A stretch of 64,000 nucleotides of DNA from Thermoactinospora rubra (lineage in GTDB: Bacteria > Actinomycetota > Actinomycetes > Streptosporangiales > Streptosporangiaceae). The translations under genes and the position numbers were made by a program. Below the pieces are notes generated by a model. That model saw nothing but the letters and a program-made list of their open reading frames with translations, was not told the DNA's origin and did not search any database. This document shows positions 16,881-26,823 of the stretch, piece after piece (position 1 is the stretch's first letter; every line of letters begins with the position of its first letter). The stretch spans positions 78,791-142,790 of the forward strand of contig NZ_MSZZ01000042.1 of the NCBI RefSeq assembly GCF_002093975.1, in the 5' to 3' direction.

Positions 16881-17600
16881 GTGCGCGAGGTTGTGGTGAC
16901 CGGCGGCGGCACCGGCATCGGCTACGCGATCGCGGCGGCCTTCGCCGCCCTGGGCGATCACGTCACGATCACGGGCCGGCGCGAGCACGTCCTGCGGGAG
17001 GCCGCCGACCGGATCAAGGCGGACTGCGTGCCCTTCAACGCCGCCAGCCCGGTGGCCGTGAACGAGGCGCTGGACAAGCTGCCCCAACGGGTGGACGTGC
17101 TGGTCAACAACGCCGGCGGCAACACCAACCTGGACCGCGCCCAGCCCGCGGACCTGATGGAGGTGGCCGAGGCCTGGTGGGCCAACCTCAACGCCAACCT
17201 CCTGTCCGCCGTGCTCGTCACGACGGCGCTGACGCCCCGGCTGGCCGACGGCGCGCGTATCGTTTCCACCGGCTCGATCGCCGCCCGCGGCACCGGGTCC
17301 GGCTCGTACGGCGCGGCCAAGGCGGCGCTGGAGTCGTGGACCGCGGACCTGGCGGCCGAGCTGGGGCCGCGCGGCATCACCGCGAACGTGGTCTCCCCCG
17401 GCCTGGTGGTCGAGACGGAGTTCTTCCGCGGCCGGCTCACCGAGGAGGGCGTCCGCCGCCGCGTGGAGGGCACCCGCAACGGCCGCGCCGGCACGCCGGC
17501 CGACGTGGCCGAGACCGTGGTGTTCCTCGCCTCCCCCGGCGCCGGGCACCTGACCGGGCAGGTGATCCACGTCAACGGCGGGGCCTACCTCGGCCGGTAG
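16881..17600 (+). CDS. SDR-family NAD(P)-dependent oxidoreductase
   Basis: This 239-residue classical short-chain dehydrogenase starts at GTG 16881. The Rossmann signature TGGGTGIG is at residues 7-14, NNAGG follows in the middle, and the catalytic Ser-Tyr-Lys is seen as STGSIAARG...SYGAAKAAL. The C-terminal GHLTGQVIHVNGGAYLGR is typical of the FabG-like branch. Substrate choice cannot be read from sequence. 3-oxoacyl reductase, sugar or steroid substrates are all possible. The gene stands alone 48 bases before the biotin carboxylase gene. A link to acyl-CoA metabolism is possible but unproven. Confidence 0.88.
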   Translation: MREVVVTGGGTGIGYAIAAAFAALGDHVTITGRREHVLREAADRIKADCVPFNAASPVAVNEALDKLPQRVDVLVNNAGGNTNLDRAQPADLMEVAEAWWANLNANLLSAVLVTTALTPRLADGARIVSTGSIAARGTGSGSYGAAKAALESWTADLAAELGPRGITANVVSPGLVVETEFFRGRLTEEGVRRRVEGTRNGRAGTPADVAETVVFLASPGAGHLTGQVIHVNGGAYLGR

Positions 17601-17648
17601 CCGTCCCGACTCCTTAAACTCGATGCGGGTCAGCAGGAAGGGAAGACC

Positions 17649-19397
17649 GTGCAGAAGGTTCTGATCGCCAACCGTGGCGAGATCGCCGTCCGCGTCGCGC
17701 GTGCCTGCAAGGACGCCGGGATCGGCAGCGTGGCCGTCTACGCCGACCAGGACCTCGGCGCCCTGCACGTCAAGGTCGCCGACGAGGCCTACGCGCTGGG
17801 CGGGCAGACGCCCGCCGACACCTACCTCCACATCGGCAAGATCCTCGACGTCGCCGCCCGCTCCGGCGCCGACGCGGTCCACCCCGGCTACGGCTTCCTG
17901 GCCGAGAACGCCGACTTCGCCCAGGCCGTCATCGACGCCGGGCTGATCTGGATCGGCCCGCCCCCGGCGGCGATCGCCGCCCTGGGCGACAAGGTGCAGG
18001 CCCGCCACATCGCCCAGAAGGTCGGCGCGCCGCTGGTGGCCGGCACCCCCGACCCGGTGAGCGGGGTGGAGGAGGTCGTCGCCTTCGCCGAGCGGCACGG
18101 GCTGCCGATCGCCATCAAGGCCGCCTACGGCGGCGGCGGCCGCGGGCTGAAGGTGGCCCGCACCCTGGCCGAGATCCCCGACCTGTACGACAGCGCGGTG
18201 CGCGAGGCGGTGGCCGCCTTCGGCCGCGGCGAGTGCTTCGTCGAGCGCTACCTGGACAAGCCCCGGCACGTCGAGACCCAGTGCCTGGCCGACATGCACG
18301 GCAACGTCGTGGTGGTCAGCACCCGCGACTGCTCGTTGCAGCGCCGCCACCAGAAGCTGGTGGAGGAGGCGCCCGCCCCCTTCCTGACCGACGAGCAGAT
18401 CGACCTGCTCTACCGCAGCTCCAAGGCCATCCTGAGGGAGGCGGGCTACGTCGGCGCCGGCACCTGCGAGTTCCTCGTGGGCCAGGACGGCACCGTCTCC
18501 TTCCTGGAGGTCAACACCCGCCTGCAGGTCGAGCACCCCGTCACCGAGGAGGTCTCCGGCATCGACCTGGTGCGGGAGATGTTCCGCATCGCCCAGGGCG
18601 AGCCGCTGGGCTACGACGACCCGCCGCTGCGCGGCCACTCCATCGAGTTCCGCATCAACGCCGAGGACGCCGGACGCAACTTCCTGCCCGCCCCCGGCAC
18701 GCTGACCGCCATGCACGCCCCCGGCGGCCCCGGCGTGCGGCTCGACTCCGGCTACGACGCCGGGATGACCGTGCCCGGCGCCTTCGACTCGCTGGTGGCC
18801 AAGCTCATCGTCACCGGCCGCGACCGCAGGCAGGCGCTCGAGCGCTCCCGCCGGGCCCTCGCCGAGTTCCGCGTCGAGGGCATGCCGACCGTGCTGCCCT
18901 TCCACCGCCGGGTCGTGACCGACCCGGCGTTCACCGGCGAGCCGTTCACCGTGCACACCCGGTGGATCGAGACCGAGTTCGACAACACCATCGAGCCCTA
19001 CGCCGGGCCGGTGGAGACCGCCGAGCCGGTCGAGCGGGAGCGGATCACCGTGGAGGTCGGCGGCAAGCGGCTGGAGGTCGTCCTCCCGGCCGGGCTGGGC
19101 ACCGCCACCGCCGCTACGCCCAGAGCGAACAAGGCGCCCAAGCGCGGCGGCGGCTCCGCGAAGAAGCCCACCGCGGGCGGCGACGCCCTGATCAGCCCCA
19201 TGCAGGGCACCATCGTCAAGATCGTGGCGGCCGACGGCGACACGGTTGCCGAGGGCGACACGGTGGTGGTGCTGGAGGCCATGAAGATGGAGCAGCCGCT
19301 GACGGCCCACAAGTCGGGCGTGATCACCGGCCTGACCGCCGCCGTCGGGCAGACCGTCACCGCCGGAGCGACTCTCTGCGAGATCAAGGACGCCTGA
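17649..19397 (+). CDS. accA3: Acyl-CoA carboxylase alpha subunit (biotin carboxylase + BCCP)
   Basis: This 582-residue protein carboxylates its own biotin with ATP and bicarbonate. It then serves acetyl- or propionyl-CoA carboxylase beta subunits to make malonyl- or methylmalonyl-CoA. The biotin carboxylase region (1-450) shows KVLIANRGEIAVRVARACKD at the start, AYGGGGRG in the ATP-grasp loop and EVNTRLQVEHPVTEE near the active site. A Lys/Pro/Ala linker (about 490-515) leads to a biotinyl domain with EAMKME, where Lys546 would carry biotin. The size and layout match actinobacterial AccA proteins. The symbol accA3 rests on the neighbouring gene order shared with M. tuberculosis. Confidence 0.92.
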   Translation: MQKVLIANRGEIAVRVARACKDAGIGSVAVYADQDLGALHVKVADEAYALGGQTPADTYLHIGKILDVAARSGADAVHPGYGFLAENADFAQAVIDAGLIWIGPPPAAIAALGDKVQARHIAQKVGAPLVAGTPDPVSGVEEVVAFAERHGLPIAIKAAYGGGGRGLKVARTLAEIPDLYDSAVREAVAAFGRGECFVERYLDKPRHVETQCLADMHGNVVVVSTRDCSLQRRHQKLVEEAPAPFLTDEQIDLLYRSSKAILREAGYVGAGTCEFLVGQDGTVSFLEVNTRLQVEHPVTEEVSGIDLVREMFRIAQGEPLGYDDPPLRGHSIEFRINAEDAGRNFLPAPGTLTAMHAPGGPGVRLDSGYDAGMTVPGAFDSLVAKLIVTGRDRRQALERSRRALAEFRVEGMPTVLPFHRRVVTDPAFTGEPFTVHTRWIETEFDNTIEPYAGPVETAEPVERERITVEVGGKRLEVVLPAGLGTATAATPRANKAPKRGGGSAKKPTAGGDALISPMQGTIVKIVAADGDTVAEGDTVVVLEAMKMEQPLTAHKSGVITGLTAAVGQTVTAGATLCEIKDA

Positions 19398-19478
19398 CCG
19401 GCAGGCGGGTAGGTTCGTAGACAGAGGAACTTTGCCGACCGCTCATTCGTCCTGGAGGACGAAGGAGGCTTGCTGCCA

Positions 19479-20840
19479 ATGACCCACTCGCTGCGCCGGG
19501 CAGGGGCCGCGCTCGTCGCGCTGCTCGCCGGGCTTTTCGCTGTGTTCGCTTTGTCGTCCGCGGCCCAGGCTGCCGCGCCACCCGATCCCAACGTGATCGT
19601 CTCGCACTGGAGGGGCGGCGACCCGCTGTACGTGGAGTCCGGTTCCCCGCTGACCTCCGAGCAGCAGAGCAAGCTCCGCGAGGAGCTGAACGACTCCAAG
19701 ACGCCGGTCTACGTGGCGGCGCTGCCCAACGCCTCGGTGACCAACCCGAGCGAGTACATGATTTCGCTGGGCCGCGCCATGAAGGCCAGCGGCAAGGGCG
19801 GCAAGTACGCCGTCGCGGTGCTCGACGGCACGTCGCTGTTCGCCGGGATGAGCTTCGGCCGCTCCGGCATGGGCGGCCAGCTGGCCGACCTGTCCACCCG
19901 CAACAACGACGACGTCGTCACGGGCATGAGCGACTTCGTCGAGCGGGTGAACCTCGCGGCCGACGGCAAGCGCTCCGCCCTCGACTCCGGCCCCGTCGGC
20001 GGTGACGGCGGCGGCGCCGGCGCCCTGATCGCCCTGGGCGTGCTCGCCCTGGCCGGCGGCGGCGGTTACTTCCTCTACGCCAGGAACAAGAAGAAGAAGC
20101 GCCTGGAGCAGGAAGCCCGCGACCTGGCCGCGGTCAAGGCCACGGTCGAGGAGGACGTCACCAAGTTCGGCGAGGAGATCACCGCCCTCGACGCCGACGT
20201 CTCGCTCGCGGGCGCGGGCGGCCAGCACATCGAGGAGTGGCAGCAGGCCCTCGACGCCTACGAGAAGGCCAAGGCCCAGCTGGCCGCGGTGACCAAGGCC
20301 GACCAGATCCGCGAGGTCACCCAGACGCTGGAGGACGGCCGCTACGCGCTGGCCGTGGTGAAGGCCAAGGTCGGCAACCAGCCGATCCCCGAGCGGCGCG
20401 CGCCCTGCTTCTTCAACCCGCAGCACGGCCCGTCGGCGCGTGACGTGCGCTGGGCACCGCCCGGCGGCGTGGTGCGCGACGTGCCCGCCTGCGCCGCGGA
20501 CGCCGAGGCCGTCGAGCGCGGCTTCGACCCGCAGGCGCGCGAGGTCATGGTCCACGGGCAGCGTGTGCCGTACTACAACGCGGGACCGGCCTACCAGCCC
20601 TACGCCTACGGCTACTACGGCGGCTTCGGCGACATCATGACCGGCATGTTCATCGGCACGATGATGGGCAGCATGCTCGGCGGCTGGGGCATGGGCGGCT
20701 ATGGCGCCGGGTACGCGGAGGGCTACTCCGACGCGGGCGGCGGCGACTTCGGCGGAGGTGACTTCGGTGGCGGAGGCGACTTCGGCGGCTTCGGCGGAGG
20801 CGACTTCGGCGGCGGTGACTTCGGCGGCGGCGACTGGTAG
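19479..20840 (+). CDS. Secreted or membrane-anchored protein with Gly-Asp-Phe repeat tail
   Basis: This 453-residue protein has a signal peptide (to about residue 33, ending AQAAA). An extracytoplasmic domain of about 130 residues resembles the TPM-like domains of bacterial membrane proteins. One transmembrane helix (GALIALGVLALAGGGGYFLYA) is followed by a Lys-rich coiled-coil region, a Tyr/Gly-rich segment and a C-terminal tail of GGDFGGG repeats. I chose ATG 19479 because GAAGGAGG lies 10 bases before it. A TTG at 19470 is too close to that site. Function is unknown. Gly-rich tails of this kind are seen in TPM-domain proteins. A terminator follows. Confidence 0.65.
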   Translation: MTHSLRRAGAALVALLAGLFAVFALSSAAQAAAPPDPNVIVSHWRGGDPLYVESGSPLTSEQQSKLREELNDSKTPVYVAALPNASVTNPSEYMISLGRAMKASGKGGKYAVAVLDGTSLFAGMSFGRSGMGGQLADLSTRNNDDVVTGMSDFVERVNLAADGKRSALDSGPVGGDGGGAGALIALGVLALAGGGGYFLYARNKKKKRLEQEARDLAAVKATVEEDVTKFGEEITALDADVSLAGAGGQHIEEWQQALDAYEKAKAQLAAVTKADQIREVTQTLEDGRYALAVVKAKVGNQPIPERRAPCFFNPQHGPSARDVRWAPPGGVVRDVPACAADAEAVERGFDPQAREVMVHGQRVPYYNAGPAYQPYAYGYYGGFGDIMTGMFIGTMMGSMLGGWGMGGYGAGYAEGYSDAGGGDFGGGDFGGGGDFGGFGGGDFGGGDFGGGDW

Positions 20841-20859
20841 AGCCTGACCGGCACGAGGC

Positions 20860-20887
20860 GGGCGCGCTCCCTGGCGGGGGCGCGCCC
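20860..20887 (+). terminator. Terminator after the Gly-rich protein gene
   Basis: GGGCGCGCTCCC (20860-20871) pairs with GGGGGCGCGCCC (20876-20887) around a TGGC loop, a 12-bp stem with one wobble. GTTCGTTTCCC follows. Confidence 0.8.
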
Positions 20888-21002
20888 GTTCGTTTCCCGG
20901 GGCCGGCGGGAGAGGTTGTCCATACCGTTATGAAAGAGACTCTGAGCCACTACAGAGGTCGTGGAGCATCGCGATCGTCTCGATTTCACTAGTGAGGTGA
21001 TT

Positions 21003-24000
21003 GTGAGTAAACGGCTGCTCCACAGCGCAGTGGCTGGAACGATCACGGCGATGGCGGTGCTGGGGGCGAACCTCCCCGCCGCGGCCGCCGACCCGGTCAA
21101 GCAGTTCGAGAAGCTCGCCGACGCCCACGCCTACACGGGGTTCGTCCCCGGGGCGTTACGGGCCGACGCCGCCGTCAAGGTCCTCGTGCAGACCGAGGGC
21201 GCGCCGACCGGCGAGGCCGCGGCCACCGCCGCCGAGCAGGGGGCGAGCCTCGACCGGCCGGACCACCGCGCGAAGCTCCGCCAGAGCCACGAAAGCGGCA
21301 AGAAGGCGGCCCAGGCGCTCGGCGGCAAGGTCACGGCCGAGTTAGGCCTTCAACGGCTTCGCGGCCGTCATGCCGGCCGCCAAGGTGCCGGAGCTCGCGA
21401 AGGCGGCGGGCGTCGTCGCCGTCCACCCGGCGCGCGTCTTCACCCGCGACAACGCCAACGCGGGCGTCTACGTCGGGGCCGATCAGGTCTGGCAGTACCT
21501 CGGCAAGACCGGCAAGGGCGTCAAGATCGCGATCATCGACAGCGGCGTCGACTACACCCACGCCGGCTTCGGCGGCTCCGGCAAGCCGGAGGACTTCAAG
21601 AACAACAACGGCACGGTCATCGAGCCCGGCACCTTCCCCACGGCCAAGGTGATCGGCGGCTACGACCTCGTGGGCGACGCCTACGACGCCGGCTCCGACG
21701 ACCCGAACGTCAACACGCCCAAGCCCGACCCCGACCCGCTCGACTGCGACGGGCACGGCAGCCACGTCGCCGGCACGGCCGCCGGGTTCGGCGTCACGGC
21801 CGAGGGCGCCACCTACACCGGCCCCTACGACACGACCACCTACACCAAGAGCTTCCTCGTCCCGCCGGGCATGGCGCCCAACGCCTCGATCCTGGCCTAC
21901 CGCGTCTTCGGCTGCTCGGGCTCGGCCAGCGAGGACGTCATCGTGGCGGCCATGGAGCAGGCGCTCAAGGACGGCGCGAAGATCGTCAACATGTCGCTCG
22001 GCTCGCCGTTCGGCCGGGAGGACGAGCCGTCGGCGCAGGCCGTACGGACCCTGACCAGGGCCGGTGTCACCGTGGTCGCCTCGGCCGGCAACAGCGGACC
22101 CAATGCCTACATCACCGGCGCGCCGGCGGTCGCGACGAGCGCGATCTCGGTCGCCGCGGTCGACGCGCAGGCGAGCTTCCCCGCCGCGACCCTCACGACC
22201 CCGTCGGGCGCCCTGTCGCTGATCAACGCCAACGGCGCGAAGCTGCCCGCCGGGCCGCTGCCGATCGCGGTGCTGCGCACCAGCTACCCCGACGGTCCCG
22301 TGGCGCTGGGCTGCACTCCCGAGGAGTACGCCGCCTACCCGGGCGGGGTCGCCGACAAGCTCGTGGTGACGCTGCGCGGCGTCTGCGCCCGCGTCAAGCG
22401 CGCCATCCTCGGACAGCAGGCGGGAGCCGCCGCGGTCGCCATGATCAACACCTCGGCCGGCTACCCGCCGTTCGAGGGCGAGATCACCTCCGACCCCGAC
22501 ACCGGCCAGCCGTACACGGTCACCATCCCGTTCCTCGGCTTCCAGATGGCCGACCGCGCCGCAGCCACCGCGCTCGACGGCCAGACCGGCACGCTGGCCG
22601 CGACCACGCTGCCCAACCCGGCCTACCGCGCCCAGGCGTCCTTCAGCTCCGGCGGCCCCGGCAACGTCGACAGCGCCTTCAAGCCCGACGTGTCCGCGCC
22701 CGGCGTGAGCGTGCTGTCCGTCGGCGTCGGCAGGGGCACCGGCGGGGCCACGATCTCCGGCACCTCCATGGCCGCGCCGACCACCTCGGGCGTGGCGGCC
22801 CTGGTCGCCGAGGCGCACCCGCGGTGGAAGCCCGGGCACATCAAGGCCGCCATCGTCAGCACGGCCGACGTCGCCAAGCTCACGCCGTACAACGCCCGGG
22901 TGGGCGGCTCGGGCGTCGTGAACGCCCGCGCGGCCGTCGAGACCAACGTCTTCGCGGGCACCCGCGGCGACGGCGGCAACCTGTCGTTCAAGTACCAGAC
23001 GATCGGCGCCGACGGCTACCGCGCCACCCAGCCCGTCGAGATCGTCAACAAGGGGACGAGGTCCGTCACCTACAACCTGGCCGCCGCCTTCAACGGCGAG
23101 GCGTACGGCGCGACGGTCAGCGTCTCCCCCAGGACCGTCACCGTGCCGCGCGACTCCAGCAGGACCGTCCAGGTCACGCTGAGCATCTCCCCCGCCGCCG
23201 CGGCGGCGCTGCCCGGGGCCGAGGCGTCCAACTTCGGCGCCCTCACCCACATCCAGGGCGCGGTCACCGCCACGCCGAAGTCCTCCGTGCCGGGCGCGGG
23301 CCCGCTGCGGGTCGGCTTCCTGCTGGTGCCGGACGCGCTGGCCAAGGTTCGCGCCTCGCTGCGGTCGGTCGCCGCCGACGCGGCCACGGTACGGCTGGGC
23401 AACCGCGGCGTGCACGCCGGCAAGGCCGACGTCTACGCGCTCGGCCTGACCGACGAGGAGGACACGCCGGGCGCCGAGGGCGCCTCCGACATCGTGGCGG
23501 CGGGCGTCCAGACGCTGCCGGGCAGCGTGCTCGGCGGCTCGGAGGCGGACCGGTCGCTGGTGTTCGCGGTCAACACGGCCGGGCGCTGGTCGTCGGCCTC
23601 CACCGGGTCCTTCGAGATCGCGGTCGACGCGGGACGCGACGGCACGGTCGACGGCTACGTGGTCGGCCGCGACTACGGCGCCACGACTGCGGGCAGCTTC
23701 GACGGGCGGTTCGCGTCGTTCGTCTTCAACGCCTCGGGCACGCTGGTGGACGCCTACGCGGCCACCGCCCCGGCCAACGGCGGCACCGCCCTGCTGCCCG
23801 CCCTGGCCTCGACCCTGGGGATCTCCGAGAGCAAGCCGAGCTTCTCCTACACGGTGACGAGCTCGTCGGAGGTGCCGGGCAACCTGGTGGACACGACCGG
23901 CACGGCGGTGTTCGACGCCTTCCGGCCGCCGGTCGCCACGGGCCAGACGATCGACCTCGCGCCCGGCTCGGAGCAGACCGCGTCGCTCGCGATCGACCGC

Positions 24001-24096
24001 GGCGCCGCCGTCCCGGCTCTGGGCTGGCTGATCGTCGCGCTCGACAACCGCGGCGGCGGCCACGAAGCCGAACGCCTCACCCTGCCCCAACCCTGA
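21003..24096 (+). pseudogene. S8 subtilisin-like secreted peptidase, frameshifted
   Basis: A GTG start at 21003 behind GAGGTGA opens a signal peptide (SAVAGTITAMAVLGANLPAAA) and an I9-type propeptide up to about 21341. The catalytic part continues in another frame from 21346 to 24096 (AFNGFAAVMPAAK onward). A single extra base within TTAG at 21342-21345 explains the break, and the second frame has a TAG at 21343. The catalytic triad is complete: Asp in IIDSGVDYTH, His in GHGSHVAGT and Ser in SGTSMAAP. A PA-like insert and a C-terminal beta-rich region complete a family-normal length of about 1030 residues. Nothing else is damaged, so this is either a very recent mutation or a sequencing error. 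Confidence 0.8.
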
Positions 24097-24142
24097 CCCG
24101 TACGGCCGGGCGGCTCCGGCCGCCTCGGCCCCGGGTTCGCAC

Positions 24143-24174
24143 GGCCGCGGCCGGGATCCTTCCCGGCCGCGGCC
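24143..24174. terminator. Bidirectional terminator between subtilase and lpdA
   Basis: GGCCGCGGCCGGGA (24143-24156) pairs perfectly with TCCCGGCCGCGGCC (24161-24174) around TCCT. It lies between two convergent genes. Confidence 0.85.
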
Positions 24175-24214
24175 GCCCCGTCACGGGCGGAAGGCCGGGC
24201 AGCGGGCCGGCGGG

Positions 24215-25606
24215 TCAGATGGCGGCGGCCGTCGGCTGCATGAGGCGGCGCGCGGCCTCGGTGATCGAGCCCGACAGCGAGGGGTACACCGCGAACGTGT
24301 GCGCCAGCTGGTCGACGGTCAGCCGCTGCTGCACCGCCACCGACACGGCCAGGATCAGCTCCGACGCCCGGGGCGCCACGATGACGCCGCCGAGCACGAT
24401 CCCCGTGTGCGGGCGGCAGAACAGCTTGACGAAGCCGTCGTGGAAGCCCTGCATCTTGGCCCGCGCGTTCGTGGCCAGCGGCAGCTTGACCACGTTCGCC
24501 TCGATCTCGCCAGACTCGATCTGCCGCTGCGACACGCCGACGCTCGCGATCTCGGGATCGGTGAAGATGTTCGCCGCCACCGTGGCGAGCCGCAGCGGCT
24601 GGACGGCCTCGCCGAGCGCGTGCCAGACCGCGATGCGGCCCTGCATGGCGGCCACGGAGGCCAGCATCATCACGCCCGTGCAGTCGCCCGCGGCGTAGAC
24701 GCCGGGCGCGGAGGTGCGCGAGACCTTGTCGACCTTGACGAACCCGTTGGCGTCGAGCTGCACGCCCGCCTCCTCCAGGCCGAGCCCGGCGGTGTTGGGC
24801 ACCATGCCCACGGTCATCAGCGCGTGCGACCCCTCGGCGGTGCGGCCGTCCTCCAGCGTCACGACGACGCCGTCGGTGGTGCGCCGCACGGACTTGGCAC
24901 GCGAGCGGGCCAGCAAGTTCATGCCGCGGCGGCGGTAGACCTCTTCGAGCACCTCGGCCGCGTCGGCGTCCTCGTTGGGCATCATGCGGTCGCGGCTGGA
25001 CACCAGCGTGACCTCCGAGCCGAGCGAGCGGTAGGCGCCCGCGAACTCCGCGCCGGTCACGCCCGAGCCGATCACGATGAGGTGCTCGGGCAGCTCCTTG
25101 AGGTCGTACAGCTGCCGCCAGGTGAGGATGCGCTCGCCGTCGGGCTCGGACCCCTTGAGGATGCGCGGCGTGGCGCCGGTGGCGACCAGGACCACGTCGG
25201 CGCGGATCGTGCGGTCTCCGGCCCGCACCACCTGCGGGTCGACGAGCCGGCCGGGAGCCTTGACGATCTCCACGCCCTCGGCGGCGACGCGCGTGGCGAT
25301 GTCGCTCGACTGCGCCTGGGCCAGCTCCTTGACGCGCTGGTTGACCAGCGGCAGGTCGACCTCGGCCGTGCCGACGTCGCCGTCGGGGCCGCCCGAGTAG
25401 TGGATGCCGAGCGAGGAAGCGTCGAGCAGGGCCTGCTTGCGGACCGAGGTCGCGATCAGCGTCTTGGACGGCACGCAGTCGGTCAGGACGCAGGCGCCGC
25501 CCGGCCCGTCCTGTTCGACCATGGTGACCTGAGCGCCCAGTTGGGCGGCGACCAGGGCCGCCTCGTAGCCGCCGGGTCCGCCGCCAATGATCACGATCCT
25601 TGTCAC
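24215..25606 (-). CDS. lpdA: NAD(P)H-quinone dehydrogenase LpdA (flavoprotein disulfide reductase family)
   Basis: This 463-residue FAD protein resembles dihydrolipoamide dehydrogenases but belongs to the LpdA branch, which reduces quinones with NAD(P)H rather than lipoamide. FAD binding is seen as IVIIGGGPGGYEAALVA at the N-terminus. The paired cysteines are in GGACVLTDCVPSKT (C-x4-C). The NAD(P)-binding site is VIGSGVTGAEFAGAY. The C-terminus (AVYPSLSGSITEAARRLM) lacks the His-Glu dyad of true lipoamide dehydrogenases, as in M. tuberculosis LpdA (Rv3303c). The gene is monocistronic, with a terminator downstream. Confidence 0.9.
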   Translation of the reverse strand: MTRIVIIGGGPGGYEAALVAAQLGAQVTMVEQDGPGGACVLTDCVPSKTLIATSVRKQALLDASSLGIHYSGGPDGDVGTAEVDLPLVNQRVKELAQAQSSDIATRVAAEGVEIVKAPGRLVDPQVVRAGDRTIRADVVLVATGATPRILKGSEPDGERILTWRQLYDLKELPEHLIVIGSGVTGAEFAGAYRSLGSEVTLVSSRDRMMPNEDADAAEVLEEVYRRRGMNLLARSRAKSVRRTTDGVVVTLEDGRTAEGSHALMTVGMVPNTAGLGLEEAGVQLDANGFVKVDKVSRTSAPGVYAAGDCTGVMMLASVAAMQGRIAVWHALGEAVQPLRLATVAANIFTDPEIASVGVSQRQIESGEIEANVVKLPLATNARAKMQGFHDGFVKLFCRPHTGIVLGGVIVAPRASELILAVSVAVQQRLTVDQLAHTFAVYPSLSGSITEAARRLMQPTAAAI

Positions 25607-25662
25607 GTGTCCTATTCTCCCGCATCGGCCGAGCGGCAGGCCAAGCGGTACCCTAGGTGGCT

Positions 25663-26103
25663 ATGCCGGTCTACGCCGCCTACGGCTCCAACATGGATCC
25701 CACCCAGATGGCCCTGCGCGCCCCGCACTCGCCGGTCAGGGGCACCGGCTGGCTGGCGGGCTGGCGGCTGACCTTCGGCGGGGAGGACCTCGGCTGGGAG
25801 GGCGCGCTGGCCACGATCGTGGAGGATCCCGGCGAGCAGGTGTTCGTGGTGCTCTACGACGTGCCGGAGTGGGACGAGGCCGAGCTCGACCAGTGGGAGG
25901 GTGCCACGCGCGGGCTCTATCACAAGATCCGCCTGCGCGTGCACACCCTCGACGGCGACGTGGTGGCCTGGTTCTACGTGCTCGACGGCTACGAGGGCGG
26001 CCTGCCCTCGGCCCGCTACCTGGGCATCCTGGCCGACGCGGCCGAGCAGGCCGGCGCGCCCGACGACTACGTCAAGGAGCTGCGCAACCGGCCCTGCAAG
26101 TGA
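25663..26103 (+). CDS. Gamma-glutamylcyclotransferase-like protein
   Basis: This 146-residue protein carries the family hallmark YAAYGSNMDP at residues 4-13, the loop that binds the gamma-glutamyl group. A Trp/Asp-rich core (VVLYDVPEWDEAELDQWEG) follows, and the closing segment is ARYLGILADAAEQAGAPDDYVKEL. Family members cyclise gamma-glutamyl amines or peptides to 5-oxoproline, but many bacterial members have unknown substrates. The ATG at 25663 follows AGGTGG. A GTG at 25657 would add two residues. It is transcribed divergently from lpdA and ends 12 bases before the convergent thioesterase gene. Confidence 0.8.
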   Translation: MPVYAAYGSNMDPTQMALRAPHSPVRGTGWLAGWRLTFGGEDLGWEGALATIVEDPGEQVFVVLYDVPEWDEAELDQWEGATRGLYHKIRLRVHTLDGDVVAWFYVLDGYEGGLPSARYLGILADAAEQAGAPDDYVKELRNRPCK

Positions 26104-26115
26104 GCGGGCGGGCGG

Positions 26116-26823
26116 TCAGCGCAGCCACTCCTCCAGGATCCGGACGACCTCCCGCGGCCGCTCCCCCAGCAGGAAGTGCCCGCCGCTCACCTCGGCGAAG
26201 TCCACCGACGCGGCGTAGTGGGCCCAGCCGCTGACCGACTCCGGCGGGCAGCCGGGATCGTCCCGTGAGGAGATCACCAGCATCCGCCGGTCCAGCGGGG
26301 GATCCTTCTCCGCCCGGTAGCCCGCCACCGCGGCGAAGTCGGCGCGGATCGCGGGCAGCAGCAGCTCCACCAGGTCCGGCAGGTCGGCCACCTCGGCGGG
26401 CACGCCGCCCATCCTGAGGACCTCGGCGGTGAACCGCTCGTCGGGCAGGCTCACATCCGGCGTGGCGACCGCGGTGTCCGGGGCCGGGCTCGACAGCGCC
26501 ACCAGGGCCAGCGGCCGGTCCAGGCGGCGGGCCGCCTCGAAGGCGACGAACGCCCCCGAGCACTGGCCGACGAGCACCAGCGGCACGTCCTCCGGCATCG
26601 CGCGAGCGGCGGCCACGACGTCGCCGATCATCTCCTCCATGCCGGCGGGCGGGTCGTCGACGAAGCGGCTCTCCCGCCCGCCGAAGAGGACGGCGCCGAC
26701 GCACCAGGTGTGCGGCGCGGCGTCGCGGAAGGGGTTGGCGACGGCGGCCCCTCCCCCGGCGTGCGGCACCACGAGCAGCCGCAGGTCCGGGTCGGCCGGC
26801 GGGTCTTCCGGCAGCACGATCAT
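26116..26823 (-). CDS. Type II thioesterase (TEII, alpha/beta hydrolase)
   Basis: This 235-residue protein is a stand-alone thioesterase of the kind found with NRPS and PKS clusters. It removes wrong or stalled acyl groups from carrier-protein arms and may help release the product. Motifs are VVPHAGGGAA near residue 20, the nucleophile elbow GQCSGA (Ser replaces nothing; the Cys before it is unusual beside the common GHSMGA), and the catalytic His in VSGGHFLLGE. The start overlaps the NRPS stop (ATGA). It is the last gene of the 12-gene operon. Because the NRPS has no terminal TE domain, this enzyme may be the only hydrolase that frees the product. Confidence 0.88.
   Translation of the reverse strand: MIVLPEDPPADPDLRLLVVPHAGGGAAVANPFRDAAPHTWCVGAVLFGGRESRFVDDPPAGMEEMIGDVVAAARAMPEDVPLVLVGQCSGAFVAFEAARRLDRPLALVALSSPAPDTAVATPDVSLPDERFTAEVLRMGGVPAEVADLPDLVELLLPAIRADFAAVAGYRAEKDPPLDRRMLVISSRDDPGCPPESVSGWAHYAASVDFAEVSGGHFLLGERPREVVRILEEWLR

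Noticed and set aside
20738..20837. Short DNA repeats at the end of the Gly-rich membrane protein gene
   Set aside because: They encode the in-frame GGDFGGG tail and need no separate explanation.
20961..24698. 1245-residue plus-strand frame through the subtilase
   Set aside because: Only the first 128 codons (up to 21341) are the real N-terminus. After the frameshift it is an Arg-rich shadow.
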